A DNA stretch of 64,000 nucleotides from Ceratopteris richardii (taxonomy: Eukaryota; Streptophyta; Polypodiopsida; Polypodiales; Pteridaceae), in assembly GCA_020310875.1 (NCBI GenBank), contig MU260053.1:167501-231500 (forward strand). The letters are read 5' to 3'. A program made the translations under genes and the position numbers. This document shows positions 33,100-61,985 of the stretch, in pieces. The notes beneath the pieces were generated by a model, which worked only from the letters and a program-made list of their open reading frames with translations, had not been told where the DNA came from and ran no database searches. The first letter of the stretch is position 1; every line of letters starts with the position of its first letter.

Positions 33100-34048
33100 A
33101 AATAAGCAGACTTTATTTTAGGTGTAGAGGCCTCTACAACAACCATTCCAAACTCTTTCTTCTTTGCCTCTTTTGCAACCAATTTTGGACAAATCTTTAT
33201 GACATGATCATTTCCCTTATAGTATTTTCAAGATTGTTTTTTCTTTTTTGTTTTCTTCTCATCTTTGTCTTTCTTCTTCCATTGTGCAACATTAACATAT
33301 TTTTGCTTACTAGTAGATGAGCTCCATTTACCTTTGCCCTTTTGATTAGATAAGGAAGCTAGATCTGCAACATGCACAATTGACATGTTCTGCTTGAATC
33401 AACATTCTTGCAACAAAACAAAGACTAACTCCTCAAATGTTAAGGCATTTGGATTGCCTTTCATCATCAACCAAAGAATAGAAGCAAAACTCTGATATGA
33501 GTCTAGAAGACCATTAAGAACAATTTGCACAAGTGAACTATCTAGTAAGATTTTATCAGTAGAAATCAAATGCTCCTACAAATGTCTGATCTTTGTCAAA
33601 AAATTGCCCATATAATCTCCTTCATTCATATGCTCACTCTTTGACTCTTTTTGGAGGTAAGCAACACGAGCCTCATTCCTTTCAGTATGAATTTGTAAGT
33701 GTATCCCAAGAATCCTTTGATGTTTTGGAGGAGCAAATGTGAGGGATAATGGCATGTTTGATAGACAAAACTATCAATGCATGTGCATGAGCATCTTTGC
33801 CATCTCAATGAAGTTGCTCTACAAGGTGCAGTAAGAGCCATATCACAAACAAGAATTTGAAGAACTACATCACCTTCAATAATTGTATTTGTAGGTGTAG
33901 TAGTACCTTTTTGAATACCCTGCACAATATTCCACAACCCATTTGCTACCAATACATGACACATCATATATACCCACAATGCATAATTAGTACCATCCAA
34001 CTTATCCTCAATAACCATCATACGGAATACATCATTACTTTCAGCCAT
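33100..34048 (-). pseudogene. Copia Gag (32.6-kb copy), frameshifted
   Basis: The N-terminus MAESNDVFRMMVIEDKLDG with NYALWVYMMCHVLVANGLW begins at 34048. Later segments (NPNALTFEELVF-like; Lys-rich spacer) are recognisable down to a knuckle near 33215-33235 that reads stop-KYYKGNDHVIKIC. Several frame changes in between. Confidence 0.75.
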
Positions 34049-34388
34049 GGACAGTGACCCAATACCCTAATTCAGTAAAATGAATGTATCTCAAAAAGTT
34101 GAATCCTTGACGAGCTCTACTAAACCTATAATAGACTTCAAGGTGCTTGTACTAGTGAACCGAAACCTGTATATATGTTCGGTATAAAAGGATAAAATTG
34201 CATACATAGTTGATGCGATAGTGCATTTGAAGGCCAAAACAATTAAAATTTCAATTCCACAAAACAAAGCTAGTTTGAACTCCTAATTGCCCCAAGTATG
34301 CTCACCAATTTTTGCGCGATTTTGAGACTAAAACCAAAGGGATGTCGAAGATGCCCTTGATTAAGTGATGACTTGCTCTGATTCCAAT

Positions 34389-34577
34389 TGTTGGAGTTTG
34401 GGGTCTCCAAAAGCACACAAACATCATAAGGAAGAAGAAGAAGCTTGGAGTACAACAAAACACAGAATGAATTACCAAGTGAATGTACAAACATAAGTGA
34501 CCTATTAGGGTTATAGACATATATACAAGCCAAGGGAAAAAAATTTCTAAAGAGGGAAATAAGTGCCCTAGCAGTCC
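34389..34577 (-). repeat. Partial 5' LTR of the 32.6-kb Copia copy
   Basis: TGTTGGAGTTTGGGG... runs for about 189 bp and then loses homology to the other LTRs, missing the last 40 bp or so (no CAACA end). Confidence 0.8.
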
Positions 34578-37045
34578 ACATCCAAAAGAAACTTTAACTG
34601 TTACTTGCCTTAACAAACCAAAACACGACCCCAAATATTCTTTATGATTTGGAACTATTCTACATGGGGTACGTTCTTTCCATAGTTGTGCAAATAAGCT
34701 TGTATTAACCTAGCTTGTTACTTAAAAGATCTGAATTCATGGCCGTACACCTCACAAAATCATGATTTAGAATGTATTTACATGTCAGTCACGATGCTCT
34801 CTTCTTTTATTCAAAGTCAATAAACAAACTCACAAGGGTACTTCCTTGGATAACTTTACGATGTGTAGACTTTGACTTGGATGCACTTCTCTTCCACGAA
34901 CTTTGCCAACATTGGAGCCAAACATCTCTCAAAAGAAGAGCCATCTAGCTTCTTTATGCTATGGGAATATTAAGATTTGAAGTAGCTCTACTTCTCTAGG
35001 TGATTCTCCTTTCTCCTCTTTATGATCCACCTCAAAGGAAATGGAATTTGAGCACTTCTAGTTCTTGGGTTTATTGTGTAACGGTGCAAACAGATGGAAA
35101 TCCAATGATAAATATTGCGAGTGTTATATTTGAGATTGTTCAATCCCATATACAAGAGCAAAAAGGGGTAAAGCATGGCTCATATAACGCACAAAAGCTT
35201 CATTGCTCCCAACACGCCAAGGTAAGAGGAGAAAAAGAGCCTTATGGAGGATTTCGTGGGCACCCAATTGGGAAAGCACACGGTCATTCTTTGCGTGAAT
35301 AGGGCTTTTTGGCTAGTCAAGGGACTTCTCAACTCTCAGAGATAGCAAAGAAGTCCCTTTTTATTTTGCAAAAGAAGTCCCTTTTTATTTTACAAAAAGG
35401 ACATGTAAGAGGCAAAACAGTGTGGGGATTCTCACTTCCTTCTCCATGAACCTTGAGGCAACAACAAGGATGCTCTGATACTAGTCTTGTAGATGAGCAT
35501 AGCCACATTAAGAGAGATGAGATCGACTCTCATCCCAACCAATGCCTCTCCTATACCAATGTAGTAGACACATGTAGGCACCACTAAGAGAGATGAGAAT
35601 GACTCTCCTCCAAGCCAACTCCTCTCCTTTATAGTTAATAGAACTGGGGGTTGAATGTGGAAACTCACTTCTAATCTTGTCAAGAGGCATACTCACTTGA
35701 GTTAACTCAAGTGAGAGCTTCTAAAAGAATAGACTTCCATTGTGGTAAAATACCCTTGGTGCTGATTGGACATGAGACCTCACAATTTCTACCTCAATGC
35801 TTTACCATTAAGGTAAGATCATTTCTTGGCTAAGTTTTAATGCACTTTGAGGTCATCCCTACGTGTAGGGGTATTGTCCCAAGGCTAGGAGTGAATTTAC
35901 AACAACATGTTTTTTTTTATGTTTTTTAGAATTTTATGGAAAAGGCACATTTTGTCTCACTATGAGATTAGTAGATTGTGAGGAATATGCCAAATAACGC
36001 GCCCTTTCCATGGCGGTCTAAAAGTTATGAAATGGAATAAGCTCTTATTAGGTATGTACAAAGCTATATGAAATTCGGACACTCGTAGGAAAAAAGCCAT
36101 ATTTGAAGCTTCCTAAGGCGAATCATGCACCCTCTTCTATTGGGGATGACAAAAAAGAGCAAGATAGAGGACTATGAAGATCCCAAATATCATGAAGAGA
36201 AGAGGATAAAATATGAGCTTCAATGATTATCTAGCATCAAAGGAATCTTGGCTATGGCCATCCCAAATATTTCCAACCCTAACCACTTTTTTTTTGTACA
36301 AGGAGGGTTTAAATTCACATGTAAAAATTATACTTTTTGTGGCATTCCCATTTTTTTTTGCAGCGGTTAAGGTGTCCTTGTACCCTCATGTAGTTTTTTT
36401 TTTTTTCTTTTTATAAATTCTTGTAGAGCCTCTAGATAGGCACTTTTAAAGCTGAGATCTAATTCTAGCTTGAAGAAGGCCAAACGTCCATGTCTATGAG
36501 TGAATTGAAGCTCATTTTGAGGGAGCTTCTGAGTTAGTACTTGGCTTGAAATTATTACATTAAGCACATTACATAGCTTATTTCCCATAGATGCTTTTCA
36601 CTAAGCACATTACATAGCTTGGTCAAACATTATAGGAATGATTTGAGGAGCATTTGTTTGGATGAGGGATGCCACTCTAGACTTGCCATGGTATCTTCCC
36701 ATTCTTTTCATAACACAATAATGTAGGGTAAGAGGAAAATGAATGCATAGAATCCTTTTAAGGATTCATGTAGTTCTTGCACCGTCAATTTTACAACTTA
36801 GTATGCAGTGGCATATATAGTGACGAATCACCAAACACATAAACACAAGTTTTTAATGTTAAACTGATTAGACAAGTAGGTACTTGATGGATCAATGGGA
36901 CATCGGCTAAGAATGATAGTTTTAAAGATCTAGTCTTAGTTGGTAGATCTTTAAGAGGATGGACAAAACGAAAGACTGCATCGTTTTTTCTACCTTTGAT
37001 TCATCATGGGCGTTAACAAAAATTCATTATGCTACAAAGACAAGT

Positions 37046-37088
37046 GTGTGTGTATATATATGTGTGTGTATGTATGTGTGTGTGTGTG
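37046..37088. repeat. (TG)n/(TGTA)n microsatellite
   Basis: Plus strand runs of tgtgtg, tatatata and gtatgtatgtgtgtg without other content. Confidence 0.9.
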
Positions 37089-37298
37089 GGGATTTTATAA
37101 GCTATGGTGATTTCGGCTTTCGGAGGTGAAATAGGAGAAATATATCTCTCATTTTGCCAAAAGTGCATCCAGACCACCCACACATGAGTTGCAAATTCAT
37201 TGGTTACAAACAACTTTTCTAATACTCACAAAAGAGCTGAATTCTTTCCACATTATCCAACAGGCATGGTTTAGAGTTTGTGTGTTGTTCTTTTAGAC

Positions 37299-37358
37299 AG
37301 ATGGCCAAAGTTCAAGTTGGTCAAGAATAGATGGCCAAAGTTCAAGTCGGTCAAGAAT
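37299..37358. repeat. Two tandem 30-bp repeats
   Basis: 'agatggccaaagttcaagtt' plus 'ggtcaagaat' at 37299-37328 is repeated with one substitution at 37329-37358. Confidence 0.9.
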
Positions 37359-37388
37359 AGATGCCTCAGCTCTCTTAAATATGTGTAA

Positions 37389-37439
37389 ATTCTTTGTATA
37401 TTAATGTGTTTTCAATTCACACATTAATATACAAAGAAT
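37389..37439. repeat. Perfect 21-bp inverted repeat with 9-nt loop, upstream of the ABC1 kinase gene
   Basis: The arm at 37389-37409 (begins attctttgtatatt) is exactly complementary to 37419-37439; the loop is tttcaattc. Parts of the arm recur at 37595-37622, within two imperfect copies of a ~75-bp 'gtatct(t/g)taaat...tgatgggtgtg...gttttcaatt' unit at about 37505-37655. Confidence 0.9.
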
Positions 37440-37750
37440 GTGTGAATGTGTTTTCACACATTCACACACACATTATGGGTCTGCGAGTGTGTTTTCAATT
37501 CCTCTTTTAAAGGATCGTATCTTTAAATCCTTTGTATTTGTATTATATGATGGGTGTGTGAATGTGTTTTCAATTAAAGGAGCGTATCTGTAAATTCTTT
37601 GTATATTAATTCTTTGTATATTTGTATTATATGATGGGTGTGTTTTCAATTCCTCTGAGGAAAACTCAAATTCTTCCACATACAGAACACGTGACAGGGA
37701 ACTCTGGTCCTGCAATAGTGTCAGAGCCTCCCACGGTCTTTGATGTGGCA

Positions 37751-53587
<15,837 letters not shown>

Positions 53588-55569
53588 GTATGTGTTCATC
53601 TGATTTATCAATCTTTAGTGAATGTATCTGATCCACTTATGAAGGCAGAAGTTTTAGTTCCATATAAAGTAGGTGAATAATAATCTAGCAGAAGGTTATG
53701 AGAACGATACATGATGTTTTTAGTTGCCATTGTACATCCATAGAAAAGTGATCATGAAGGGGAGTTAAAATGTAACAAAAATTTTGCTCTCAGTTTTCAT
53801 GGGGACTTTTTGAAGGACTGAGAGAGTGAGTGTTTGTAGCAAGTGGAGAGGACTCTTTAAGTAGATGCGAGTTTGTAACTAATGGTCAAATAGACATTCT
53901 TTGAACTTTTTGACATTGGTTTAATGCAATAGCGAAATTCTTAATAGCAATTTTATATGAGTAGTGTATGTGCATCCAGAGTAGGAAGAGCTAGTTTCAT
54001 AACAATAAGCTATTGAACCTATTTTTTTAGCTTGTCCAAGGAAAACATGTCAACCATCATATCTTTATTTTGTAGTTGCAACTTGCACTTTTATAACCGT
54101 TGCATAATTTTGCAAAAGAGGCGACAATAATGTTTTAAAAAGGACTGCAGTCATCTCAAACCCTATTTTTAAAGTGATAAATAAAAGTATTATAGCATAT
54201 ATACTGACTCTAAACAAATTGCCTTAAATATGATCCCGAGCTCTGAGCTATCTGAGCAGGTTAACTGGAGCTACAACATTTAAAAAATAATATCCGCTGC
54301 TAATGAACCAGCTGCTGATGCGAGAAATATACGTGATGCATTGAGGTTTGTGAAACTAAACTTTAAAGGATACCGTGCTGAAGGTTGTGGTTGAAAGATA
54401 GAGCAAATATGCAAGGTTAATGGCTGAAGTATTATGGAATAAGGGAGCGAATAACTGAGAGTAAGGTAGAGTTGGGTAATGAATAGAGAGGATGGGCTGA
54501 ACTGCTGAAAATAATCGATGATGGTTTGAGGGTAGTCTCTGAAAATGAATCAGGCTGAAAGTTGAAGATCTGAATAGGCTGAAAAGCAGGGCAGATGATG
54601 GAGTTAATTGTGGTAAGATCTGCATGAGCATGAACTGGAGACAATGAGGGTAGGCTGAAAAAGAGTAAGAAATGGTGTATGTTGATAAAGCAAATACATG
54701 AACTTGACATGTGTCCGAAAAAGTAATCCAAAGTGTTCACCTCATAAGTCAAATGTCCAGCGTGCTAAACGAAAAGAGTCCTACATTGCTTCCTTGTTCA
54801 TCTTGTCTTGAAAGTTCGAGCACATCTTTTTCGAGCATTATGCAAAGATCAAGATATGGAGTTGGGGGAAAGCAAGAAACTGATGTGTAAATAGATACTA
54901 TAGAAGAAGAGAAACTTGAAGAAACTCCATGGCAAGTTCCACGACAAAGGTCAGTTTTCAGGTACAAGAAATTGTTCGCTTGATAAATGTGAACATCTAG
55001 TGATGTAGCACAAACATCAGCGACATAGAAGTTCTGATGGGGTTTTTACATGTACATTATCTAAGAGCAACAAGGACTCTTTATTACTGCTCGAAGGATA
55101 AATATATTCATCATATATGCATGACCATATTATTGCTCTATGCTTAGGTGATGAATATAGAAGTGAAACTTGTAGAAGCTCCATGAAAAGATTTACAAGT
55201 GAGGTCACACTGCATAGGCAAGAAGAGGTGAAACATGTAGTGGCAATGTAACAACTTCAACAACATGAGAAAGTACAAGGCAGCTTCAATTGATGAGCAT
55301 ACTCATCGGATTTGATACCCTTCAAATAAAGGTCAATCTTGGATAAAATTAGAGCTACATTTTAAAATCATCACACATGATATCTTTCTTTGAATCATAT
55401 ATGAAAGAAGAAATGCTTCTTTTACTCATATCATTACTTTTAGGAGTTACATGGATAAACTTGCAAGTTCCAATTCACATGTGAGACATAACATAACTAA
55501 GAAAATTTTCTCAAAGAATCTTTCACTACCTTGTCGACTACAATTGTATGAAGGGGATCTATCCCGATT
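53588..55569. other. No recognised gene; start of presumed intron 11
   Basis: Searched by eye for the expected V-LLDHG exon and found none. One short open plus-strand stretch (54285-54387, SAANEPAADARNIRDALRFV) has no recognised family. The 54.7-55.5 kb part is AT-rich and stop-laden. Confidence 0.45.
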
Positions 55570-56395
55570 CTCAAAACCGTATCCAACACAATGAACATTT
55601 TACAAAGTGTTGTGATGGATGGCTTTTGAAGATCCAAGTCTCAATGTGAACAAAAGATGCTTTGACTTTTGACTCGTCACAACCTTCACTATGAATTTCT
55701 CTTTGGTAAGAATGGTCGCAAGCCATGGAAAGCTCCCAATATCTCCCATCAAAGAGTCCAAGCTATGGCTCATACATCGGGTCAATGTCATTTTGGGGTA
55801 TGCTTATTTGAGCATGCGACCATGGCCACACAATTAGATCCATTGTATGTGGTCACTTGGATAACCTTCTCTGACCTTACATCCAAGTCTCAATGTGAAC
55901 AAAATATGCTTTGACTTTTGACTTGTCACAAACTTCACTATGAATTTCTCTTTGGTAAGAATGGTCGCAAGCCATGCAAAGCTCTCAATATCTCCCATCA
56001 AAGAGTCTAAGCTATGGCTCACACATCGGGTCAATGTCATTTTGGGGTATGCTTATTTGAGCATGCGACCATGGCCACACAATTAGATCCATTGTATGTG
56101 GTCACTTGAATAACCTTTTCTGACCTTACATCCGCTATTGCTTTTTTCACATGGAAAAATATGAATTTACATGTGATAATAGTTTGAGGTGCATGCATTG
56201 GAATGGCATGCAAAAATATTACTCTCCTGCAAAAGAAAACAATGATGTTGTATACGTTCTTTTTACACATATATGATCATCCATCGCATAAAATAGAACA
56301 CTCATATTTCTTCCATTTAGTACACAATGATAATATCTCAATCTCTATTGCAAGCTTTTGTTTGTTAAGCTTAGTAGTGCATAGAACTCTCTAGA
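55570..56395 (-). pseudogene. hAT-type (DUF659) transposase fragment with internal duplication
   Basis: Reading leftward: CTTKLNKQKLAIEIEILSL / KYECSILCDGW (56270-56395), then NVYNIIVFFCRRVIFLHAIP and KVIQVTTYNGSNCVAM (56037-56270), then CVSHSLDSLMGDIESFAW and KEKFIVKFVTSQKSK (55834-56040). The last block is repeated at 55600-55791. It is homologous to 62.95-63.45 kb. It has no start, no catalytic C-terminus and multiple frames. Confidence 0.8.
55630..56127. repeat. Tandem ~248-bp duplication inside the hAT fragment
   Basis: 55630-55878 and 55879-56127 both run from 'atccaagtctcaatgtgaac' to 'cttggataaccttctctgac' or near variant, with only scattered differences. Confidence 0.88.
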
Positions 56396-57195
56396 TTGAC
56401 CCTTCCAAGTTACCAATGAAGTAGCGAAAGATGCGCTTGACCACCTCCCAATGTTTGACACCTTGGCAATGCATAAACTTGCTGATTTGTGAGACAACAA
56501 ATTGAATATCACGTCGAGTTATGCACAAGTAAATCAAGCATCCAAGAGCATCAAATGCATCTCTAGCATCATGAAGACTCAACCGTAAAACTGTTTCCAT
56601 AGGAGTGGCAATAGGTTTGCGGTCTTAAAGGCCAAAATGTTGCAATAATGTGTCAATATTTTGTTTGACACAAAGCTATTCTGTCATCAACTTGCATAAA
56701 TTGAATGCCCAAATAATGATGCAGAGCCCGAAATCTGACATTTCAAATGAGGCATGCAAATCAGCCTTAAAATCAGCAATATGCTTCTCATTAGGATCAG
56801 TGAGCAGCATGTCATCAACATAAATGATCAGAAGCACATCATTTGCACGCATAACATATAAGGTGCTCTCAGTCTGACTATTCTCAAACCATGTGCAATC
56901 AAGTAGGCATGTATCTTTTCATACCAAGCACGTGGTGCTTGCTTCAAACCATATAATGCCTTTTCAACTTGCTCATTGTTTTCATGCCCTTTTTGCACAA
57001 AACCACAAGGTTGAACATACACTTCCTTATGTAAGTCACCATTTAGAAATGTAGTTTTTATGTTCAACAGATATACATTCCAACCATGATAAGTTGCAAG
57101 TGAATAGATGCTACGAACAATAGTCATTCGACATTTTGGAGCAAAGATCTCATCAAAATCAATGCCTCTTTCTTGAGCATAACTGTTTGCAACAA
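56396..57195 (-). pseudogene. Copia RT and RNase H remnant (56-kb copy)
   Basis: 56828-57202 reads YAQERGIDFDEIFAPKCRMT, LLNIKTTFLNGDLHKEVYV and YGLKQAPRAWYEKIHAYLIA. The YVDD region (about 56800-56830) has a small deletion ('catcaacataaatgatc' where kin have 'catcaacatagacgacaatgatc'). RNase H start at 56391-56600. Broken. Confidence 0.8.
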
Positions 57196-58181
57196 CACCC
57201 ATTCTTCATTCTGCATAAGGTTAGTAGACTCTGTTTTAGGTGTAGAGGCCTTTGCAACCACCATTCAAGCCTCTTTCTTCTTTGCCTCTTTTGTAGCCAG
57301 TTTTGGACAATTCTTTATGACATGATCGTTTCCTTTAGAGTACTTGCAAAATGATTGTTGCTTTTCTGATTTTTTTCTTATCTTTGTCTTCCTTTTTGAC
57401 TCTAGGGCATTAGGAGATTTTTGCTTGCTAGTAGATGAGCTCCATTTTCCCTTGCCCTTCAAATTAGCTAAGAAAGCTTGATCTGGAACATTTAGATCGA
57501 CTTGTTTTGTCTAGATTGACCTTCCTACAACTACTCGAATGTTAAGGCATTTGGATTGCCTTTCATCATCAACCGAAGAGTAGAAGCAAAATTGTGATAT
57601 GAATCTAGAAGACCATAAAGGACAGTCTGCACAAGTGAACTATCATGTAGGACTTCATCACAAGAAATCAATTACTCGTTCAAATCTTTGATCTTTGTCA
57701 AAGAACTGTCCATGGAATCTCCTTTATTCATGTGCTCACTCTGCAACAGTTTTCGGAGGTAAGCAACACGAGCCTCATTTCTTGCCTCGTATAAAGTAGT
57801 AAGTGTCTCGCAAGCATTCTTTGCTGTGTTACAAGAGTGAATGTGAGGAATAATGGCATGTTTGACAAACAAAGCTATCAATGCATGTACTTGAGCATCT
57901 CTTCCATCCCAACAAAGTTGCTATGTAATAGGTGCAACAAGAACTGAAGCACGAACAGGAATTTGAAGATTGCCATCTTCGACGGCATTTGCATCACCTT
58001 TGATAAATGTATTTGTAGGTTTAATAAGACGTTTTTCAACACCTTGCACAATATTCCATAGTCCTTTTGTAATCAATACATGACGCATCATATATGCCCA
58101 TAATGGGTAATTAGTTCTATCCAATTTATCATGCACAACCAACATATGGAATACATCATTGCTTTCAGTCATGGCCATTGA
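57196..58181 (-). pseudogene. Copia Gag (56-kb copy)
   Basis: MAMTESNDVFHMLVVHDKLD begins at 58178, with NYPLWAYMMRHVLITKGLW. The middle, IALFVKHAIIPHIHSC and NKGDSMDSSLTKIKDL, is at 57672-57881. The knuckle at 57265-57462 reads CKYSKGNDHVIKNC (second Cys to Ser). The frame is broken between the pieces and joins RT at the deletion near 57196. Confidence 0.8.
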
Positions 58182-58526
58182 CTAAAATACCCTGATGCAA
58201 AAAAATGATTGACTATTGAAAAGTTGAACAGAACTACCTTGTCGAGCTCTACTAGATCTGAAGCAGACTTCAAGATGCTTGTATTTGCGAACCGAAACGT
58301 GTATTTATGTTTGGCACAAAAGGACCAAATTGCCTGCATAAGCGTTACGATAGTGCGTTTGGAGGTCGAAAGGAGCTCAGATCGTGGTTTCGACACCACA
58401 CAACGAAGCTATTTTGAACTCTTGATCGCCCTGAGTGTGCTGATCAATTTTCGTGGGATTTCGAGATTGTGATCGGAGGGGTGTGAAGATGCCCTACATG
58501 AAGCAGGGACCTTCTCTCATACCAAT

Positions 58527-58761
58527 TGTTGGAGTTTGAGGTCTAGGGAAGCACGTGAAAAGCACAAAGAAGAAGAAGAAGAAGCTTGGAGCACAACACA
58601 CAATACTAAAACTATTACCGAGAAAATGTACAAAGATAAGTGACCTGTTAGGGTTATAGGCGTATATACAAGCCGGGGGGAAAAACCCTCCTAAAGAGGG
58701 AAAAAAGTGCCCCCGGTGGTCCTAGTGTGTTCACACAAATCACTACCGAAATATATCAACA
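58527..58761 (-). repeat. 5' LTR of the 56-kb Copia copy
   Basis: 235 bp, TGTTGGAGTTTGAGG...ATATATCAACA, with the minus-strand PBS-like TGGTATGAGAG two bases inside (58514-58524; one mismatch). Confidence 0.88.
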
Positions 58762-60356
<1,595 letters not shown>

Positions 60357-60684
60357 TGAAGTGGGGGGGTGTATGGAGTGCGATATCTATGATAGTCTAT
60401 ATGCAAAAGGATAGTACAACAAGCATGAGAATGCATCTGAAACGACTAACTAGCCCCATCCTGTGCTAGTGGGTGGGTGTAAGATGTGATACATAGGTGG
60501 AGGTGGAGTCAGGGCCATCCTGATGGCTGTAGGTTGTATCGGGATCAGCGATCATCTGGGATCGTCTCTCCTCCATGGCGCGATGGTCACAAGCCTTGAT
60601 CTCTTCAATCTGGTGCCGGTGAAGTCTTGGGGCCCGATATCCTATCGCATGGGGTCGTCTCCTAGCTCAAGAAGTCTGAACCTG

Positions 60685-61985
60685 CTAAAGAGTCACCCCT
60701 CTCAGTGTGTGGGCTGAGGGAGGGAGGGCTGAAGCACGCCGTGGAATAAAGAACTCAGTGAGCTTACTCTGTCTCCCTCCTGTATGGGCTGCTACAGTAG
60801 GCTGGAGTAGGGAATCTCTGTGACTCTGTATCTCAAGAGTCACTCCTCTGAGTGTGTGGGCTGAGGGGGGGAGGGCTGAAGCACGCCGTGGAATAAAGAA
60901 CTCAGTGAGCTGACTTTGTCTCCGTCGTGTATGGGCCGCTACAGTAGGCTGGAGTAGGGAATCTCTGTGACTCTGTATCTCTAGTAAGAATCGCCCGAGC
61001 TGTCTCTGATCTCTGGAGTCCATGATCTCTCGGAGGGTGGGCTGCCCTGTAAATAGAGTCTCGTATCTGCCTCTTATGTCATCATATGCGCTACATCTGC
61101 ATACAAAGTGCTCCTCATCCGCCATCTCTACTCTGCATACCCTGCATATCCGCTCCTCTCTGGGAATGTCTTCGGCTCTGCCCGTCTCAGTCTCAATCTC
61201 TAGTCGGTGTGATGAGACTCTCAACTTTCCAATCGCAACCCGGGAGCTATGAGGCATGTAAGTATCCAGTAGCGTGGTCGCTGGATGAAACCGTCCGCTA
61301 GTATGTCTAAGATCTGGTCTCGGTAGTGCGATAGTCTCGATCCCATGTGTGGTGTGTGCCATGTCTGACTAATGTAGAGCTTCCACAGATCCTGTCTGAG
61401 CACAACATTCCTCTCATGACGAGAGAGGTGGATGTGAGGTGAGTCTGGGTCATACTGAAAAGGAGGCAATCTGTCCATATCAAGTCCATAACTAGCAAAC
61501 CAGACTCTAACCTGAGTGTACCAAGCTCTCTCATATCCTGACTCTGATATCTGTATAGATGCCTCAAAAGCTCTGTGTGTGAGTCTGTCTGTAGGGAGCT
61601 CCCTCATCCTCTGAATAAAACAGATAGTCTGGAATAGTGAATCTACCACCATGGGTGGTGCAGCTAGCTCTGCCCTGATGATGTCATGTGGTACCGACTG
61701 TTTCCCGTGAAATAGTCGCGAGATCATACGTACCTGTGGCCTCTCGATCGCACTCCACTCGGTGACTTTGAGGCCTCGGGCCCAAACTGTCGCAGCATAC
61801 ATCATAGCTGGTCTGACTAGTGTGTCAAATAGCCACCCCTTCGTGCGAGGCTCCTAGAAGTGTGCCTGGTGACATCTCCGCTTTAACATGGCTAAGGCTG
61901 CGTATCCTCGTGTGAGTCGATCAATGGCTCCCTGTCTCATACTGAAGGGGCCAGGAAAGCTCATGAATGTGACTCTGAGGTAGAC
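60685..61985 (-). pseudogene. LINE ORF2 C-terminus (RT thumb to zinc module), broken
   Basis: Three pieces: 61806-61985 with a TAG in RCHQAHF-stop-EPRTKGW; 61221-61805 open for 194 codons; and 60685-61362 open for 225 codons after a one-base shift near 61340-61360, where SQTWHTPH becomes HTTHGIETIALPRPDLRH. The last piece contains the C-x2-C...H-x3-C-x-C cluster. The C-terminal 49 residues (LEIQSHRDSLLQPTVAAHT onward) are duplicated in frame. Confidence 0.8.
60691..60984 (-). repeat. Tandem 147-bp duplication at the LINE ORF end
   Basis: Copies at 60691-60837 and 60838-60984 differ at about ten positions. The period of 147 bp equals 49 codons, so the reading frame is kept. Confidence 0.88.

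Larger units (their letters stand above)
32220..34577 (-). mobile_element. Copia copy of the TGTTGG family: integrase start, protease, gag, partial 5' LTR
   Basis: Same family as the 8-20 kb nest. Integrase remnants occupy 32220-32640, protease 32646-33032 and gag 33100-34048. A PBS region is followed by a 5' LTR starting TGTTGGAGTT at 34389 and broken off at about 34577 (after 'gtgccctagcagtcc'). RT and RNase H are absent; the left end stops within integrase. Confidence 0.8.
34578..37388. other. Unrecognised intergenic DNA upstream of the ABC1 kinase gene
   Basis: No protein domain is recognised. Noted items: a PBS-like TAGTATCAGAGC on the minus strand near 35472-35483 next to 'tgtagatgagcatag' (possible old LTR edge); a repeated 'ctttttattttgcaaaagaagtccc' near 35340-35390; a 21-bp repeat 'taagcacattacatagctt' at 36553 and 36602. 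Confidence 0.4.
56396..58761 (-). mobile_element. Copia copy of the TGTTGG family with RT joined directly to gag
   Basis: RT/RNase H remnants (56396-57195) abut gag (57196-58178) with protease, integrase and linker missing. PBS and a complete 5' LTR (58527-58761) follow. The left end stops in RNase H, without a 3' LTR. It belongs to the same family as the 8-20 kb nest. Confidence 0.85.
60490..61985 (-). mobile_element. 5'-truncated LINE, 3' part with RT end and Cys-rich C-terminus
   Basis: The stretch is clearly GC-richer than its surroundings. Reading leftward it has the RT C-terminal region (RQGAIDRLTRGYAALAML, LVRPAMMYAATVWARGL), a region of unknown fold, and a CCHC-like end (CRVCRVEMADEEHFVCRC) typical of the zinc module that ends plant LINE ORF2. 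It lacks the palm and endonuclease, as expected of incomplete reverse transcription. 60490-60684 is probably 3' UTR. Confidence 0.8.

Noticed and set aside
35472..35500. LTR edge next to TAGTATCAGAGC
   Set aside because: One mismatch in a 12-base site and no coding remnant or second LTR; too weak to list as an element.
54356..54967. Minus-strand frames of 72-106 codons
   Set aside because: Hydrophobic/Ser-rich low-information peptides, no family and overlapping frames; treated as chance.
61022..61301. Plus-strand frames of 71-76 codons
   Set aside because: Antisense to the LINE ORF2 C-terminus.
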